From the NCBI GenBank assembly GCA_022508565.1, contig JAFLUY010000002.1:117909-181908 (forward strand): 64,000 nt of DNA, read 5' to 3'. The DNA comes from Erysipelotrichales bacterium. GTDB taxonomy: Bacteria > Bacillota_I > Bacilli_A > RF39 > UBA660. Below the pieces are notes generated by a model, which was not told where the DNA came from, did no database searches, and was given only the letters and a program-made list of their open reading frames with translations. Shown here piece after piece: positions 8,842 through 18,418 of the stretch. Positions within the stretch are counted from its first letter, which is position 1, and every line of letters begins with the position of its first letter. Position numbers and translations under genes: made by a program.

Positions 8842-9050
8842 AGACAAAGAACAAGAGGAGTAAAATAATTTAGTTATTAGGGATGAAAGGTCAGAGACTG
8901 AAAACCTTTCTTAATGAGATTATTTGAAGGTAGCTTGGGAGTTGTTATTCTGAAAATATAGTAAGAATAAACGTTACTCGCGTTAAGAGGTAAGAGAAAA
9001 AAATAAGGTGGTACCACGATTCTTCGTCCTTTGGAGAATCGTGTTTTTTT
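8842..9050 (+). promoter_or_regulatory. T-box riboswitch, valine specific
   Basis: The leader has the conserved T-box sequence AAGGTGGTACCACG (9005-9018), whose TGGT bulge would pair with an ACCA 3' end, i.e. a tRNA with discriminator A as expected for tRNA-Val. Stem I elements (GAGGAGTA near 8855, AGAGACTGAAAACC) lie upstream. The probable specifier codon is GTA (8930-8932) in GAAGGTAGC, encoding Val. A terminator stem CACGATTCT / AGAATCGTG (9015-9023 with 9035-9043) plus seven T completes the switch. Uncharged tRNA-Val should favour the antiterminator and read-through into the 9064 gene and valS. Confidence 0.9.
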
Positions 9051-9063
9051 ATTCAGGAGGGTC

Positions 9064-9555
9064 ATGGAGACAGTAGTACATAAATATTTTATCTTAAACA
9101 GCGATTTGGAAGTATTAGTTTTTATAAAGAATGATGATACTCCAACATTATTCTTACCAAGAATTAGCAATAATGAAGTGACTGAATTTTCATTTCATAA
9201 AAAACTAATAAAGCTTTTTAAAGATGTGGGTGTTGATTTTACTTATACAACATTTTTAAAATCATCTTCAACTACAAGCGATCGTGAAATTCTAAGGTAT
9301 GTAAATAAGAAAAAGGTTTATGAAAAAGATAAACATACGCGAAAATATTATTTAACATTTGCTGACTTTGATGATGAAACTATAAGAAGTATTAATGAGT
9401 TATGTGCATCATACAACATTTTACCTTATTATGTTTCTGTTTATGAATTAGACCGTTTTGCAACAAAAGATTTTCAATATGAAAAAAAGGGCTTAGCTCA
9501 AGTTGAATGCAATGTAAGAGATGCATTAAAGGTATTAAAAATAAAATTAAAGTAG
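9064..9555 (+). CDS. Unknown protein between the T-box and valS
   Basis: This 163-residue soluble protein has no motif I recognise. The N-terminal half alternates strands ([27 protein letters not shown]) and the C-terminal half looks mixed alpha/beta. The ORF track starts at 9031, within the T-box terminator; AGGAGG (9055-9060) supports ATG 9064 instead. It is the first gene under valine T-box control and lies 14 bases before valS, so its amount should rise with valine starvation together with ValS. That context suggests a job linked to valyl-tRNA, translation or amino-acid supply, but this is only inference. Confidence 0.7.
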   Translation: METVVHKYFILNSDLEVLVFIKNDDTPTLFLPRISNNEVTEFSFHKKLIKLFKDVGVDFTYTTFLKSSSTTSDREILRYVNKKKVYEKDKHTRKYYLTFADFDDETIRSINELCASYNILPYYVSVYELDRFATKDFQYEKKGLAQVECNVRDALKVLKIKLK

Positions 9556-9569
9556 AAAGGGTGATTATC

Positions 9570-12089
9570 ATGTTAGATACTAAATATGATAATAAAAAAA
9601 TAGAAGAAGGAAAATATAAATTTTGGAAAGAAGCAGGGTATTTTAATTCAGGTGATAAAGGTAAAAATCCTTATTCAATAGTAATTCCGCCACCTAATGT
9701 TACCGGCAAATTGCATTTAGGCCATGCTTTAAATGTATCTATTCAAGATATTATAATCCGTTACAAAAGAATGCAAGGTTTTGATTGCATGTGGTTACCA
9801 GGTATGGACCATGCAGCAATCGCAACTGAGGCAAAAGTTGTTAAAAGATTAAAAGATAAAGGAATAGATAAGTACGAATATGGTAGAGAAAAATTCTTGG
9901 ATGCTTGTTGGGATTGGACTCATGAATATGGAGGTAATATTCGTGATCAATGGGCTAAGATGGGAATCTCTGTAGATTATAATAAAGAGAGATTTACTTT
10001 AGATGAAGGATTAAATAAAGCCGTAACAAAAGTATTTGTTGATTACTATAATGAAGGTTTAATCTACCGAGGAGAAAGAATTATCAACTGGGATCCAGTT
10101 GCTAAAACTGCTTTATCAAATGAAGAAGTTATTTATAAAGACGTACAAGGGGCTTTCTATCATTTAAAATACTTTATTGAAGGTACAGATGAATTCTTAG
10201 ATGTTGCAACAACTAGACCAGAAACTTTATTTGGTGATACAGCTGTTGCAGTTAATGAAAATGATGAAAGATATAAAAAGTATGTTGGTAAAAATGTAAT
10301 ACTTCCAATTGTTAATAAAGCAATTCCAATTATTACAGATGAACATGCTGATCCAGAATTTGGAACAGGTGTAGTTAAAATAACTCCAGCTCATGATCCT
10401 AATGACTTTGAAGTAGGTAACCGTCATAACTTAGAAAGAATTGTAGTTATGAATCCAGATGCTACCATGAATGAAAATGCTGGCAAGTATGTTGGTATGA
10501 CTCGTGAAGAATGTAGAGAAGCTTTATTAAAAGATTTAGAACAAGAACGATTACTTATAAGCATTGAACCAATGACTCATTCAGTTGGTCACTCTGAAAG
10601 AACAGATGTTATGGTTGAACCATACTTATCAAAACAATGGTTTGTGCGTATGGGTGATTTATCTAAAAAAGTTTTAGATATGCAAAAAGAAAAGTCTGAA
10701 AAAGTTAACTTTGTACCAGAAAGATTTGAGAAGACATTAACGCATTGGATGGAAATATCTTATGACTGGTGTATTTCTCGTCAACTATGGTGGGGACATA
10801 GAATTCCTGCATGGTATAAAGACGAAGAAGTTTATGTAGGCGAGAAAACTCCTGCTGGTGATGGATGGGTTCAAGATGAAGATGTATTAGATACATGGTT
10901 CTCAAGCGCACTTTGGCCATTCTCAACATTAGGTTGGCCGGAGAATACTGAAGACATGCAAAGGTATTTCCCGAATGATGTTTTAGTAACAGCGTATGAT
11001 ATTATCTTCTTCTGGGTTGCACGTATGGTCTTCCAATCAGAACATATTACAAATAAAGCACCATTTAAAGATTGCATAATTCACGGACTTATTCGTGACA
11101 AGCAAGGAAGAAAGATGTCTAAGTCTTTAGGTAATGGTGTTGATCCTATGGATATGATAGAAAAATATGGAGTAGACGCATTAAGATATTACTTAACAAC
11201 TGATGTAGCTTTAGGAACTGATCTTCGTTTTGATGAAGAAAAACTAACAAGCACATGGAACTATATAAATAAAATTTGGAATGCATCGCGTTTCGTATTA
11301 ATGAATATTGAAGACTTGAATGAAATAACTTTAGATAATTTAACAGATGAAGATAAATGGATTTTAACTAAATACGAAAATGTCTTAAAGAGTACAATTA
11401 AACATATGGAAAAATATGAATTTAATTTAGTAGGCGCAGAAACTTATGAATTCATTTGGGAAGATTTCTGTAGTAACTATATTGAATTTGCTAAATTCAA
11501 TATTGAATCAAACACTACTAAATCAGTTCTTTATACAGTACTTTCTGGCATCTTAAAAATGTTACACCCATTCATGCCATTTGTAACTGAAGAAATTTAT
11601 CAAATGTTACCATTTAAAGATAGTGATTCTATCATGATTAGTTCTTATCCAGAGTATGATAAATCATTAATATTTAAAGAAGAGTCTGGTAGTGTTGAAG
11701 AAAAGATTGAATTTATTAGAAACTTTAGAAATGTTAAAGCTGAAAATAATATTTCTAAAGATGCCAAAGTATTAATAAATACAAATGATGATATTATCAT
11801 TAAATCATTAAAATTATCTGATGTCTTAACAAATCAAAAATTAGATATTAATTCTTACAATGTTAAAGCAGGTTCTATAGAAGCAACAATCTATTTTGAA
11901 AAACAAGTAACAGAAGAAGAATTAAAATTAAAAGAAAAACAAATTAATGATTTGAGAGTCTCAATTGAAAGAAGAAAGAATTTACTTGCGAATGTTAATT
12001 ATGTTGCTAAAGCACCAGGGTCTTTAGTTAATAAAGAAAGAGAAACTTTAGCGAAAGAAGAAGAATTATTAAATAGCCTATTAAGTTAA
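9570..12089 (+). CDS. valS: Valyl-tRNA synthetase
   Basis: This 839-residue class I synthetase charges tRNA-Val with valine. Visible signatures are [16 protein letters not shown] (HIGH motif, about 30-45), the CP1 editing domain including [17 protein letters not shown] and [35 protein letters not shown], and KMSKSLGN (about 515). The C-terminus has the ValS-specific coiled coil ([15 protein letters not shown]). The ORF track begins upstream at 9507, inside the previous gene; GAAAGGGTGAT before ATG 9570 and the family N-terminus MLDTKYD fix the start. Expression is under the valine T-box. The stop lies in the loop of a hairpin shared with the end of the gene. Confidence 0.97.
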   Translation: MLDTKYDNKKIEEGKYKFWKEAGYFNSGDKGKNPYSIVIPPPNVTGKLHLGHALNVSIQDIIIRYKRMQGFDCMWLPGMDHAAIATEAKVVKRLKDKGIDKYEYGREKFLDACWDWTHEYGGNIRDQWAKMGISVDYNKERFTLDEGLNKAVTKVFVDYYNEGLIYRGERIINWDPVAKTALSNEEVIYKDVQGAFYHLKYFIEGTDEFLDVATTRPETLFGDTAVAVNENDERYKKYVGKNVILPIVNKAIPIITDEHADPEFGTGVVKITPAHDPNDFEVGNRHNLERIVVMNPDATMNENAGKYVGMTREECREALLKDLEQERLLISIEPMTHSVGHSERTDVMVEPYLSKQWFVRMGDLSKKVLDMQKEKSEKVNFVPERFEKTLTHWMEISYDWCISRQLWWGHRIPAWYKDEEVYVGEKTPAGDGWVQDEDVLDTWFSSALWPFSTLGWPENTEDMQRYFPNDVLVTAYDIIFFWVARMVFQSEHITNKAPFKDCIIHGLIRDKQGRKMSKSLGNGVDPMDMIEKYGVDALRYYLTTDVALGTDLRFDEEKLTSTWNYINKIWNASRFVLMNIEDLNEITLDNLTDEDKWILTKYENVLKSTIKHMEKYEFNLVGAETYEFIWEDFCSNYIEFAKFNIESNTTKSVLYTVLSGILKMLHPFMPFVTEEIYQMLPFKDSDSIMISSYPEYDKSLIFKEESGSVEEKIEFIRNFRNVKAENNISKDAKVLINTNDDIIIKSLKLSDVLTNQKLDINSYNVKAGSIEATIYFEKQVTEEELKLKEKQINDLRVSIERRKNLLANVNYVAKAPGSLVNKERETLAKEEELLNSLLS

Positions 12090-12099
12090 TAGGCTATTT
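12071..12099 (+). terminator. Hairpin at the end of valS
   Basis: AAATAGCCTATT and AATAGGCTATTT form a 12-bp perfect stem around the valS stop codon. The T tract after it is weak (TTTG), and the -35 of the next promoter overlaps its 3' end. Confidence 0.6.
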
Positions 12100-12125
12100 G
12101 ACATTTTATTATTATTAATTATAAT
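12098..12125 (+). promoter_or_regulatory. Promoter of the 12153 gene
   Basis: TTGACA (12098-12103) and TATAAT (12120-12125) with a 16-base spacer, both perfect consensus hexamers. Confidence 0.75.
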
Positions 12126-12152
12126 ATTTAAAAAGTTTTGAGGTGAATGCCT

Positions 12153-13034
12153 ATGAAAAAGTTAGAAGAATATGAATTACTAGTAAGTGATGTTTTTTAT
12201 CGTTGTTATCATATACTTGAATATATTAAAATAAAAAGCCCTTTAACTGATTTAGATAAAGAAGCGATTATGGCTACAATAATGACAGCATTAGTTGATA
12301 AAGAACTAATTGATCCAGATCGTGATTCATTAGATTTTGATAATTTATGCATAAGAGAAAATTATCCTACCGGTTATTATTATGAGAAGCATCCTTTTGT
12401 TCAAGGCTTTCCTTTATGGATGAAAGAACAAATGAGAAAATCTGTAGTAGCTATTTCCGGAAGCATGCCTATATCTGTTTCTCTATCAATATATGCCCCA
12501 GGTCAAACTAGATGTGTTTATGATATGAATACAGCTGTTAGCACACTTTTTGATGATTTCACTTTTTACGAAGTAGATTATGATTCTCCGACACGACCAG
12601 GAAAAAGAGCAGAGGATAGACCATTTCTAGAAGTGGAAATAGATGGCGTAGAGTATTTAGTAGATACATTAACAAAGAGATTATTTAGAAGTGATGAATT
12701 TAAACGTAGATATGGCTTTGAAATAAAAGACGTGGTTAGAAAATCTGAATTCAATAAAGAACAAAGAAAAATCTATGAAGAACAAACAACTGTTGTTACA
12801 GATTTTCATAGTTTTGCAATATACTTACATAGCACAGAAGATATGAGAAGATATTCTGAATTATCTCCTTTTTGTGCAGAACACAATTATGAAATAGAAA
12901 AAGCAAAAGAATTATATCCGGAAGTTCCTGTTTTAGTGAGGGAAATAGAAGAAGCAATCCAAAGAGATATGAAACAAAATCCATCTTTATATGAATCTTT
13001 AAAAAAATTAATATTAGGAAATAATGAAAAATAA
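12153..13034 (+). CDS. Unknown soluble protein
   Basis: This 293-residue protein is not recognised. It has no signal peptide or membrane helix. The N-terminus is helical; the centre (about 90-200) is richer in strands and contains YAPGQTRCVYDMNTAVSTLF and an EVEIDGVEYLVDTLTKRLFRSDEF segment, which looks like a substrate- or partner-binding domain; the C-terminus is charged and helical. It is monocistronic, with a consensus promoter upstream and a bidirectional terminator downstream. GAGGTGA abuts ATG 12147 too closely, so ATG 12153 is preferred. Confidence 0.7.
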   Translation: MKKLEEYELLVSDVFYRCYHILEYIKIKSPLTDLDKEAIMATIMTALVDKELIDPDRDSLDFDNLCIRENYPTGYYYEKHPFVQGFPLWMKEQMRKSVVAISGSMPISVSLSIYAPGQTRCVYDMNTAVSTLFDDFTFYEVDYDSPTRPGKRAEDRPFLEVEIDGVEYLVDTLTKRLFRSDEFKRRYGFEIKDVVRKSEFNKEQRKIYEEQTTVVTDFHSFAIYLHSTEDMRRYSELSPFCAEHNYEIEKAKELYPEVPVLVREIEEAIQRDMKQNPSLYESLKKLILGNNEK

Positions 13035-13060
13035 AACTAACTAGTTATCTAGTTAGTTTT
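13033..13060. terminator. Bidirectional terminator between convergent genes
   Basis: AAAACTAACTAG, loop TTAT, CTAGTTAGTTTT: a 12-bp perfect stem with A tract before and T tract after, so it can end both the 12153 gene and the opposing 13060 gene. Confidence 0.8.
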
Positions 13061-13854
13061 TATGTTAATTTAGGTTTATTTTGTTTATAAGCATCATAAT
13101 ATTTTCTTACATAACCTGCAACTCTATCTAAATCTTCATCAATCATTGCTTGATTTACTGAATCTGGATCATTACTATTTAAGATATCTAAATAAACACC
13201 ATTAATATCTATAAACATTTTAAATGCATTAATTAAGAATTTGGCAGCTTCATTAATAGCTCTTTCTTCATCTTTAAATCTATTAATCCATTTTGTTATC
13301 TGTCTTATCATAAAGTGTTGATTTATTTCAACATTATAAGTATTATATTCATCCATAAAGAATGGATTAAAGCTACTTAGTAATTCTAAATCATCTTCAT
13401 CTAAACACTTAAACATTTCAACTTTTAAAAATGCCGAAGCATCCATAAATTCAAAAGTTGCATCTAAGAATTTATTAATTGTCATTCTATTTGTTAAAAG
13501 TAAACTAAAATCATTTTTCTCAATCGCTCTTAGTATTTGTTTAAAAAATACTCTATCACTATCGGATATAATATCTAAAGCACTTTCACGATTTAGTTTT
13601 AAATACAAATCTTGAACTAAAATAGCTTGAAACATTTGGTTTGTTAATATATTTCTGCTTTTTACTAGCTCTCTATATTGTGGATTCATATTGACGAATA
13701 TATAATCTAATCCAATATTAGGATCCCCTTGAAAATACATAGACATAGCGATTGCTATTTTTTGATTTAAATCATTAACTGGTATACCAATATTATTATT
13801 AGCAAGCATAACACACATTACTTTAAGCATATCTCTGTAAACTTTATTATTCAT
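13060..13854 (-). CDS. Unknown helical protein
   Basis: This 264-residue protein on the minus strand is not recognised. It appears almost wholly alpha-helical, soluble and acidic to neutral, with no catalytic motif. The ORF track uses TTG at 13863, which directly touches the GAGGGG ribosome site; ATG 13854, nine bases from that site, is a better start and gives MNNKVYRDML. It converges on the 12153 gene through a shared terminator and diverges from lysS with about 135 bases between. No functional link to either neighbour is visible. Confidence 0.65.
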   Translation of the reverse strand: MNNKVYRDMLKVMCVMLANNNIGIPVNDLNQKIAIAMSMYFQGDPNIGLDYIFVNMNPQYRELVKSRNILTNQMFQAILVQDLYLKLNRESALDIISDSDRVFFKQILRAIEKNDFSLLLTNRMTINKFLDATFEFMDASAFLKVEMFKCLDEDDLELLSSFNPFFMDEYNTYNVEINQHFMIRQITKWINRFKDEERAINEAAKFLINAFKMFIDINGVYLDILNSNDPDSVNQAMIDEDLDRVAGYVRKYYDAYKQNKPKLT

Positions 13855-13947
13855 GTGAATCAACCCCTCACAAGTAGCTAATATTTTATTATATTTTCTT
13901 ATTTATGTCAAAAATGAAATAATTTAGGCAAATACACATTGAATTTA

Positions 13948-13956
13948 TGGTACAAT
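13948..13956 (+). promoter_or_regulatory. Extended -10 promoter of lysS
   Basis: TGGTACAAT has the TGn extension. A good -35 is not visible at the usual distance. Confidence 0.45.
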
Positions 13957-13990
13957 TGTAGTAGATTAGAAAAAAGAAAGAGGTTTTGTT

Positions 13991-15487
13991 ATGGAAAGAA
14001 AATTAACTGATCAAGAATTAGTAAGAAGAGAAAAAATGAACAAAATCCGTGAGGCAAATATAGATCCGTTTGGACAGAGATTTGATAGAACAGATTTTGC
14101 TTCAGATATAAAAGAAAAATATAAAGATATACCACATGAGGACTTTGATGCTATGAATGATACTGCAACAGTTGCAGGAAGAATCATGTTTATAAGAAAA
14201 ATGGGTAAAGCATCATTCTTCAGTATTAAAGACAAAACAGATAAAATACAAATTTATATTTCAATAAATGATATTGGTGAAGAAGCTTATAATTTATTTA
14301 AAACTGCTGATATCGGTGATATCGTTGGTGTAAGTGGAAAAATAATGAAGACTCAAACAGGAGAAGTTACAATTAAATGTTTAGAGTATACTCATTTAGT
14401 TAAGGCTCTTCGTCCACTTCCAGAAAAATTCCATGGTTTAACAGATGTTGAAGAAAGATATAGAAGAAGATATGTTGATTTAATCATGAATGATGATTCA
14501 ATGCGTGTAGCAATGATGAGACCAAAGATTATTAGATGTATTCAAAACTTCTTGGATAATTTAGGTTTTATTGAAGTTGAAACACCAATTCTAACAACTC
14601 TTTTAACTGGTGCAGCAGCAAGACCATTTGTTACTCACCATAATACACAAGATTTAGATATGTATTTACGTATTGCACTTGAATTAAATTTAAAGAGATT
14701 ACTAGTTGGTGGTATGGAATCAGTTTATGAAATAGGTAGAACATTCCGTAATGAAGGAATGGATACTCAACATAATCCAGAATTTACCATGATGGAAGTA
14801 TATCAAGCATATTCTAATTTAGAAGGAATGATGGATTTAACAGAAAGTATGTATCAAACTATAGCTGAAAATGTATGTAATAAAACAACATTTAACTATT
14901 TAGGTCATGAAATTGATCTATCTGGAAAATGGAAAAGAATCTCAATGGTGGATTCAATTAAAGAAGTTACTGGTATAGACTTTAAAAAAGAAATGACTGT
15001 TGATGAAGCATTAAAGTTAGCAGCTGAACACAATATTGAAGTAGAAGCACATGAACATACAGTTGGTCATATAATCAATTTATTCTTTGAGCATTATGTT
15101 GAAGAAACCTTAATTCAACCAACATTCCTTTATGGACATCCAGTTGAAATATCTCCATTAACTAAGAAGAATCCTGAAGATCCAAGATTCGTTGATAGAT
15201 TTGAGCTTTTCATATCTGGACATGAATGTGCAAATGCTTATACAGAATTAAATGATCCAATTGATCAATTAGAAAGATTCGAAGAACAAGTAAAAGAAAA
15301 AGAACTTGGTAATGATGAAGCAAATGATATCGATTATGATTTCATTGAAGCATTAGAATATGGAATGCCTCCAGCTGGTGGTATAGGTTATGGAATTGAT
15401 AGAATGATCATGTTATTTACAGAGTCAGATTCTGTAAGAGACGTTTTATTATTCCCAACAATGAAACCATTAAATAAAGATAACTAA
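13991..15487 (+). CDS. lysS: Lysyl-tRNA synthetase, class II
   Basis: This 498-residue protein has an N-terminal OB-fold anticodon-binding domain (about 55-155) and a class II catalytic core. Motif 1 lies in [22 protein letters not shown], motif 2 in [24 protein letters not shown], and motif 3 in [32 protein letters not shown] is the variant of the lysine-pocket segment often seen in Clostridia-like LysS. It attaches lysine to tRNA-Lys. AAAGAGG precedes ATG 13991. No T-box precedes it; the leader is only about 30 bases. A strong terminator begins at the stop codon. Confidence 0.96.
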   Translation: MERKLTDQELVRREKMNKIREANIDPFGQRFDRTDFASDIKEKYKDIPHEDFDAMNDTATVAGRIMFIRKMGKASFFSIKDKTDKIQIYISINDIGEEAYNLFKTADIGDIVGVSGKIMKTQTGEVTIKCLEYTHLVKALRPLPEKFHGLTDVEERYRRRYVDLIMNDDSMRVAMMRPKIIRCIQNFLDNLGFIEVETPILTTLLTGAAARPFVTHHNTQDLDMYLRIALELNLKRLLVGGMESVYEIGRTFRNEGMDTQHNPEFTMMEVYQAYSNLEGMMDLTESMYQTIAENVCNKTTFNYLGHEIDLSGKWKRISMVDSIKEVTGIDFKKEMTVDEALKLAAEHNIEVEAHEHTVGHIINLFFEHYVEETLIQPTFLYGHPVEISPLTKKNPEDPRFVDRFELFISGHECANAYTELNDPIDQLERFEEQVKEKELGNDEANDIDYDFIEALEYGMPPAGGIGYGIDRMIMLFTESDSVRDVLLFPTMKPLNKDN

Positions 15488-15517
15488 AATAGTCAAAAAA
15501 TAATTTGACTATTTTTT
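15486..15517 (+). terminator. Terminator of lysS
   Basis: AAAATAGTCAAA and TTTGACTATTTT form a 12-bp stem starting in the lysS stop codon, with a TT tail. Confidence 0.8.
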
Positions 15518-15524
15518 ATACCTC

Positions 15525-15553
15525 TTGACAAAGCTGTTTTAAAGGTGTAATAT
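15525..15553 (+). promoter_or_regulatory. Promoter of the RSH leader
   Basis: TTGACA (15525-15530) and TAATAT (15548-15553) are 17 bases apart. Transcription would start near 15560, about 145 bases upstream of the RSH start codon. Confidence 0.65.
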
Positions 15554-15581
15554 TCATTTAACAATTATTTGGAGGGGCAGT

Positions 15582-15653
15582 ATGGTAAGAAGTATTTGTT
15601 TTATTAATTTTATAATATTTCACACAAATACTTTTTATCTTGCCTTAAATTAA
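15582..15653 (+). CDS. Candidate 23-codon leader ORF upstream of the RSH gene
   Basis: ATG 15582 follows GGAGGGG (15571-15577) at good spacing and opens 23 codons ending TAA 15651-15653. The peptide would be hydrophobic and rich in Phe and Ile (MVRSICFINFIIFH...). It lies between a good promoter and an intrinsic terminator hairpin, so it may be a translated leader peptide of an attenuator, or a small membrane peptide. It is too short for the ORF track. Coding potential rests on the ribosome site and context only. Confidence 0.4.
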   Translation: MVRSICFINFIIFHTNTFYLALN

Positions 15654-15679
15654 ACGATAGTTAAATACTATCGTTTTTT
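15585..15679 (+). promoter_or_regulatory. Attenuator-like leader with alternative hairpins before the RSH gene
   Basis: AAGTATTTGT (15590-15599) pairs with ACAAATACTT (15624-15633), and GTAAGA just before it can pair with TCTTGC (15638-15643). A second hairpin AAACGATAG / CTATCGTTT (15652-15660 with 15668-15676) plus T run is an intrinsic terminator. AAATACT recurs in the terminator (15663-15669), so AGTATTT could pair with either copy, which would give mutually exclusive structures. The RSH gene follows 29 bases later. No known riboswitch class is recognised. Confidence 0.45.
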
Positions 15680-15704
15680 GTACCTTAAAAGGAGTTGAAG
15701 TAAA

Positions 15705-17156
15705 ATGGGTATTGAAACATTATTAAACATTATTAAAGATTATGCACCACAAGATAAACAATTAATTATTCGTGCTTATGAATTTGCAAACTCTGTTCAT
15801 CGAGGTGTTTTAAGAAAAAGTGGGGAACCTTATATTATTCATCCAATTGCTGTTGCTTGTATTTTAGCCGAGATGCATGCAGACGTTGATACAATATGTG
15901 CGGGTCTTTTACATGATGTTATTGAAGATGGTAAAGGAATAACAAAAGAATATCTTGCAGAGTTATTTAATCCAACGATTGCATATCTTGTTGATGGTGT
16001 AACTAAGTTACCTAAATTTGGAGATCAAAAGAGCAAAGGAGAAACTGATGCATTCAATAGAAGAAAAATGATTGAAATGTTCATCTTAGATATAAGAATA
16101 TTTATTATAAAACTTGCAGATAGATTGCATAATATGCGTACACTAGAGTATCATAAACCAAATAAGCAAATTGAAAATGCTCAAGAAACAAGAGATATAT
16201 TTGTACCTTTTGCACACAAAGTTGGAGCTTATGAATTTAAACATGAACTTGAAGATTTATCTTTTAAATATTTAGAACCAGCAAATTATTCTTTAATGCA
16301 AAAATATGTTGAAAATGCCAGTAAAGAAAATTTTGATGTTATTGAATCTGCAATATGCCAAGTTTCTCAAATGTTAAATTCTAACAATATACCATTTGAC
16401 ATTAAACTAAAATTTAAAAGCCTATACGGGTTATATAGAAAACTAAGTAGATATGATGGAGACTTATCAAAAATACATGATTTAATTACTATTACAGTTT
16501 TACTTGAAGATATGGAAAAATGTTATTATCTTAGAGATCAAATCAATATGATTTTTGATACTGTACCAGAAAAATCTAAAGATTATATTATAAGACCTAA
16601 ATCCAATTTATATAGTTCATTACATACAACTGTAATGGCACCAAATAATCAAATGATTCAATTTAAAATAAATACAGAGAAAATGCATTTAATAAATAGT
16701 TATGGTATAAGTGCTTACTGGGATTTACATAAATTTAATTATGCACCAGAACATATGCAAGAAGATGTTAAGAAAATGCCTTTCTATAATGACTTACAAG
16801 AACTTATGACTTCTAATTTAAAAAATGAAGAATTTAATGAACAAGTGCAAGCAGATATTTTATCTGATACACTTTATTTAAAAACTCCAGAAGGAGACAC
16901 AATTGAACTTCCGATAGGCTCAACACCTGTTGACTTCGCTTATAAGATTCATGCTGATATAGGTAATGGAATAATATCTGCTATAGTAAATGGTGAAAGA
17001 GTTCCATTAGATTATGAATTACAACCAGATGACAATGTTCATATCAATTTTGATAATAATTTATACGGCCCAAGAGTTGATACATTAAATATGTGTAAAA
17101 CTAAAAAGGCCAAAAGAAAAATTAGAGAATATCGTGAGAACTGCAAGAAATATTAA
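15705..17156 (+). CDS. RelA/SpoT-homologue, HD hydrolase with degenerate synthetase domain and TGS
   Basis: This 483-residue protein has the RSH order HD (about 20-160), nucleotidyltransferase-like (about 230-350) and TGS (about 395-455), and stops before the ACT domain that full-length Rel of about 730 residues carries. The ppGpp hydrolase motif is intact: H46 and H70-D71 with E74-D75 in LLHDVIED. The synthetase part keeps DYIIRPKSNLYSSLHTTV, but the catalytic EVQIRT stretch reads QFKINT (Glu to Gln, Arg to Asn), and the DLxxxR Arg is Thr. I infer a (p)ppGpp hydrolase without synthesis. The TGS reads LKTPEGDTIELPIGSTPVDFAY. A leader with terminator precedes it. Confidence 0.85.
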   Translation: MGIETLLNIIKDYAPQDKQLIIRAYEFANSVHRGVLRKSGEPYIIHPIAVACILAEMHADVDTICAGLLHDVIEDGKGITKEYLAELFNPTIAYLVDGVTKLPKFGDQKSKGETDAFNRRKMIEMFILDIRIFIIKLADRLHNMRTLEYHKPNKQIENAQETRDIFVPFAHKVGAYEFKHELEDLSFKYLEPANYSLMQKYVENASKENFDVIESAICQVSQMLNSNNIPFDIKLKFKSLYGLYRKLSRYDGDLSKIHDLITITVLLEDMEKCYYLRDQINMIFDTVPEKSKDYIIRPKSNLYSSLHTTVMAPNNQMIQFKINTEKMHLINSYGISAYWDLHKFNYAPEHMQEDVKKMPFYNDLQELMTSNLKNEEFNEQVQADILSDTLYLKTPEGDTIELPIGSTPVDFAYKIHADIGNGIISAIVNGERVPLDYELQPDDNVHINFDNNLYGPRVDTLNMCKTKKAKRKIREYRENCKKY

Positions 17157-17171
17157 ATCTTGCGGTTTTTA
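17139..17171 (+). terminator. Terminator of the RSH gene
   Basis: AACTGCAAGA and TCTTGCGGTT (one G-T pair) form a stem overlapping the last codons, followed by TTT. Confidence 0.75.
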
Positions 17172-17265
17172 TTTATCTTATAACCTCAGTAATTAAATGA
17201 ATATAATAACTTTTAGAAACATATAGTAGTATTCTTTGATAAACTTAGATAAATGAGGTTTTATT

Positions 17266-18351
17266 ATGGACGAAAAAATGGATCAAAAGAAAACAGGACA
17301 ATTTATTGCTGAACTGAGAAAAGCCAAAGGTTTAACTCAGCAACAACTAGCTGATAAATTATATATTGGTAGAGAAGCAGTTAGTAAATGGGAAAGAGGA
17401 GTAGGTTATCCTGGTATAACTTTCTTATTAGATTTAAGTGAAGAATTTGATGTTTCTGTAAATGAGATATTATATGGTGAAAGAATTACTGAAGAAAATA
17501 AAGAAGAAGTAGAAAAAGCAGCTTTAACTTTATATGATAGAACAAGAAAGAAAGTAACTAAGTTAAGAAAATTAATTCTTATATCAGTTCTTGCATTTAT
17601 CTTTATCTATTTTGTAAGTTATTTCTTCTATAACTATAATTCAATACATGTTTATATAACAAACTCACCAGGTGAAAATTTTATAATTGATCAAGGAATT
17701 ATTCTTGCCGCAAAAGATCAATTATATTTTAAATTAGGTAATATAAATAATTTAACTGGAGAAGAAATAAATAATATAGATTTATTATATAAAGATAAAG
17801 ATGAATACATTAGAATATTAAATGTAGATCAGTTTAAAGAAGTAATAATAGATTTAAATGAATATCAAAGTATTACGAAAAATAAGACAATGTCTAAAGT
17901 ACTAGATGATTTATATGTTGAGATTAGGTCAGATAATATAAAAGATATTCAAAAGTTAGATGTAAGGTTAGATTATAAAAATGACTTTTTATTTACTGCA
18001 GATACAATAGATGAAGGAATGTTAGACAATACTGATTATGAGCGTAGTCTTTCAAATACAAATAATTATTCTATTTATAAGGCAAAAGAAAAATTTAAAT
18101 TAAAAAATGGAGAGTATATATATAATTTTAAATACGATGATAAAACATATAAATGTATATTTGAGGAAGATGTTATATCGTGTGATGATGGTAAAACAGA
18201 AATAATATATGATTTTTCGTTTGACGTATATACTTTTCATTTAAACAAAGAAAAAACAATTTTTTCTAACAAAGACAATACTTGTATTTCCGGCGAATGT
18301 AACAAAGTAAAAAATATTATAAAAATATTTGAAGATAATGTTTTAAACTAG
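17266..18351 (+). CDS. Membrane-tethered XRE-family regulator
   Basis: Residues 12-66 form a helix-turn-helix of the XRE type (FIAELRKAKGLTQQQLADKL, then AVSKWERGVGYP). A short charged linker is followed by one transmembrane segment at about 100-122 and an external domain of about 235 residues containing two Cys pairs near the end (CIFEEDVISC, CISGEC). Such one-component proteins bind DNA from the membrane and may sense an outside signal; the ligand is unknown. The next gene on the same strand encodes a secreted protein, which makes it a candidate target or partner. GAGG before ATG 17266 supports the start; a second Met at residue 5 is possible. Confidence 0.75.
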   Translation: MDEKMDQKKTGQFIAELRKAKGLTQQQLADKLYIGREAVSKWERGVGYPGITFLLDLSEEFDVSVNEILYGERITEENKEEVEKAALTLYDRTRKKVTKLRKLILISVLAFIFIYFVSYFFYNYNSIHVYITNSPGENFIIDQGIILAAKDQLYFKLGNINNLTGEEINNIDLLYKDKDEYIRILNVDQFKEVIIDLNEYQSITKNKTMSKVLDDLYVEIRSDNIKDIQKLDVRLDYKNDFLFTADTIDEGMLDNTDYERSLSNTNNYSIYKAKEKFKLKNGEYIYNFKYDDKTYKCIFEEDVISCDDGKTEIIYDFSFDVYTFHLNKEKTIFSNKDNTCISGECNKVKNIIKIFEDNVLN

Positions 18352-18365
18352 TGGGCAACTCCGGT

Positions 18366-18408
18366 CCTAAAAATAATAAGATATATATCTTATTATTTTT
18401 TTTAGGAG
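18366..18408 (+). terminator. Hairpin and T run abutting the ribosome site of the 18419 gene
   Basis: AAAAATAATAAGATA and TATCTTATTATTTTT form a long stem with eight T, and flanking CCT can pair with the AGG of the AGGAGG ribosome site of the next gene. It can work as terminator for the XRE gene and may also mask that ribosome site. Confidence 0.65.
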
Positions 18409-18418
18409 GAGTAAACAT

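Noticed and set aside
9031-9063. N-terminal extension of the 163-residue gene into the T-box
   Set aside because: The extension is encoded by the terminator stem and T run; AGGAGG just after it marks the true start.
13991-15487. Unusual LysS active site ([13 protein letters not shown] in place of GREIGNGFSELND)
   Set aside because: This is a known variant pattern in clostridial-type LysS and is not novel.
18353-18370. Similarity of GGGCAACTCCGGTCCTAAA to part of a c-di-GMP-I (GEMM) riboswitch
   Set aside because: Only a fragment resembles the consensus. The upstream CACAGGGCAAACC half and the two-helix architecture are absent.
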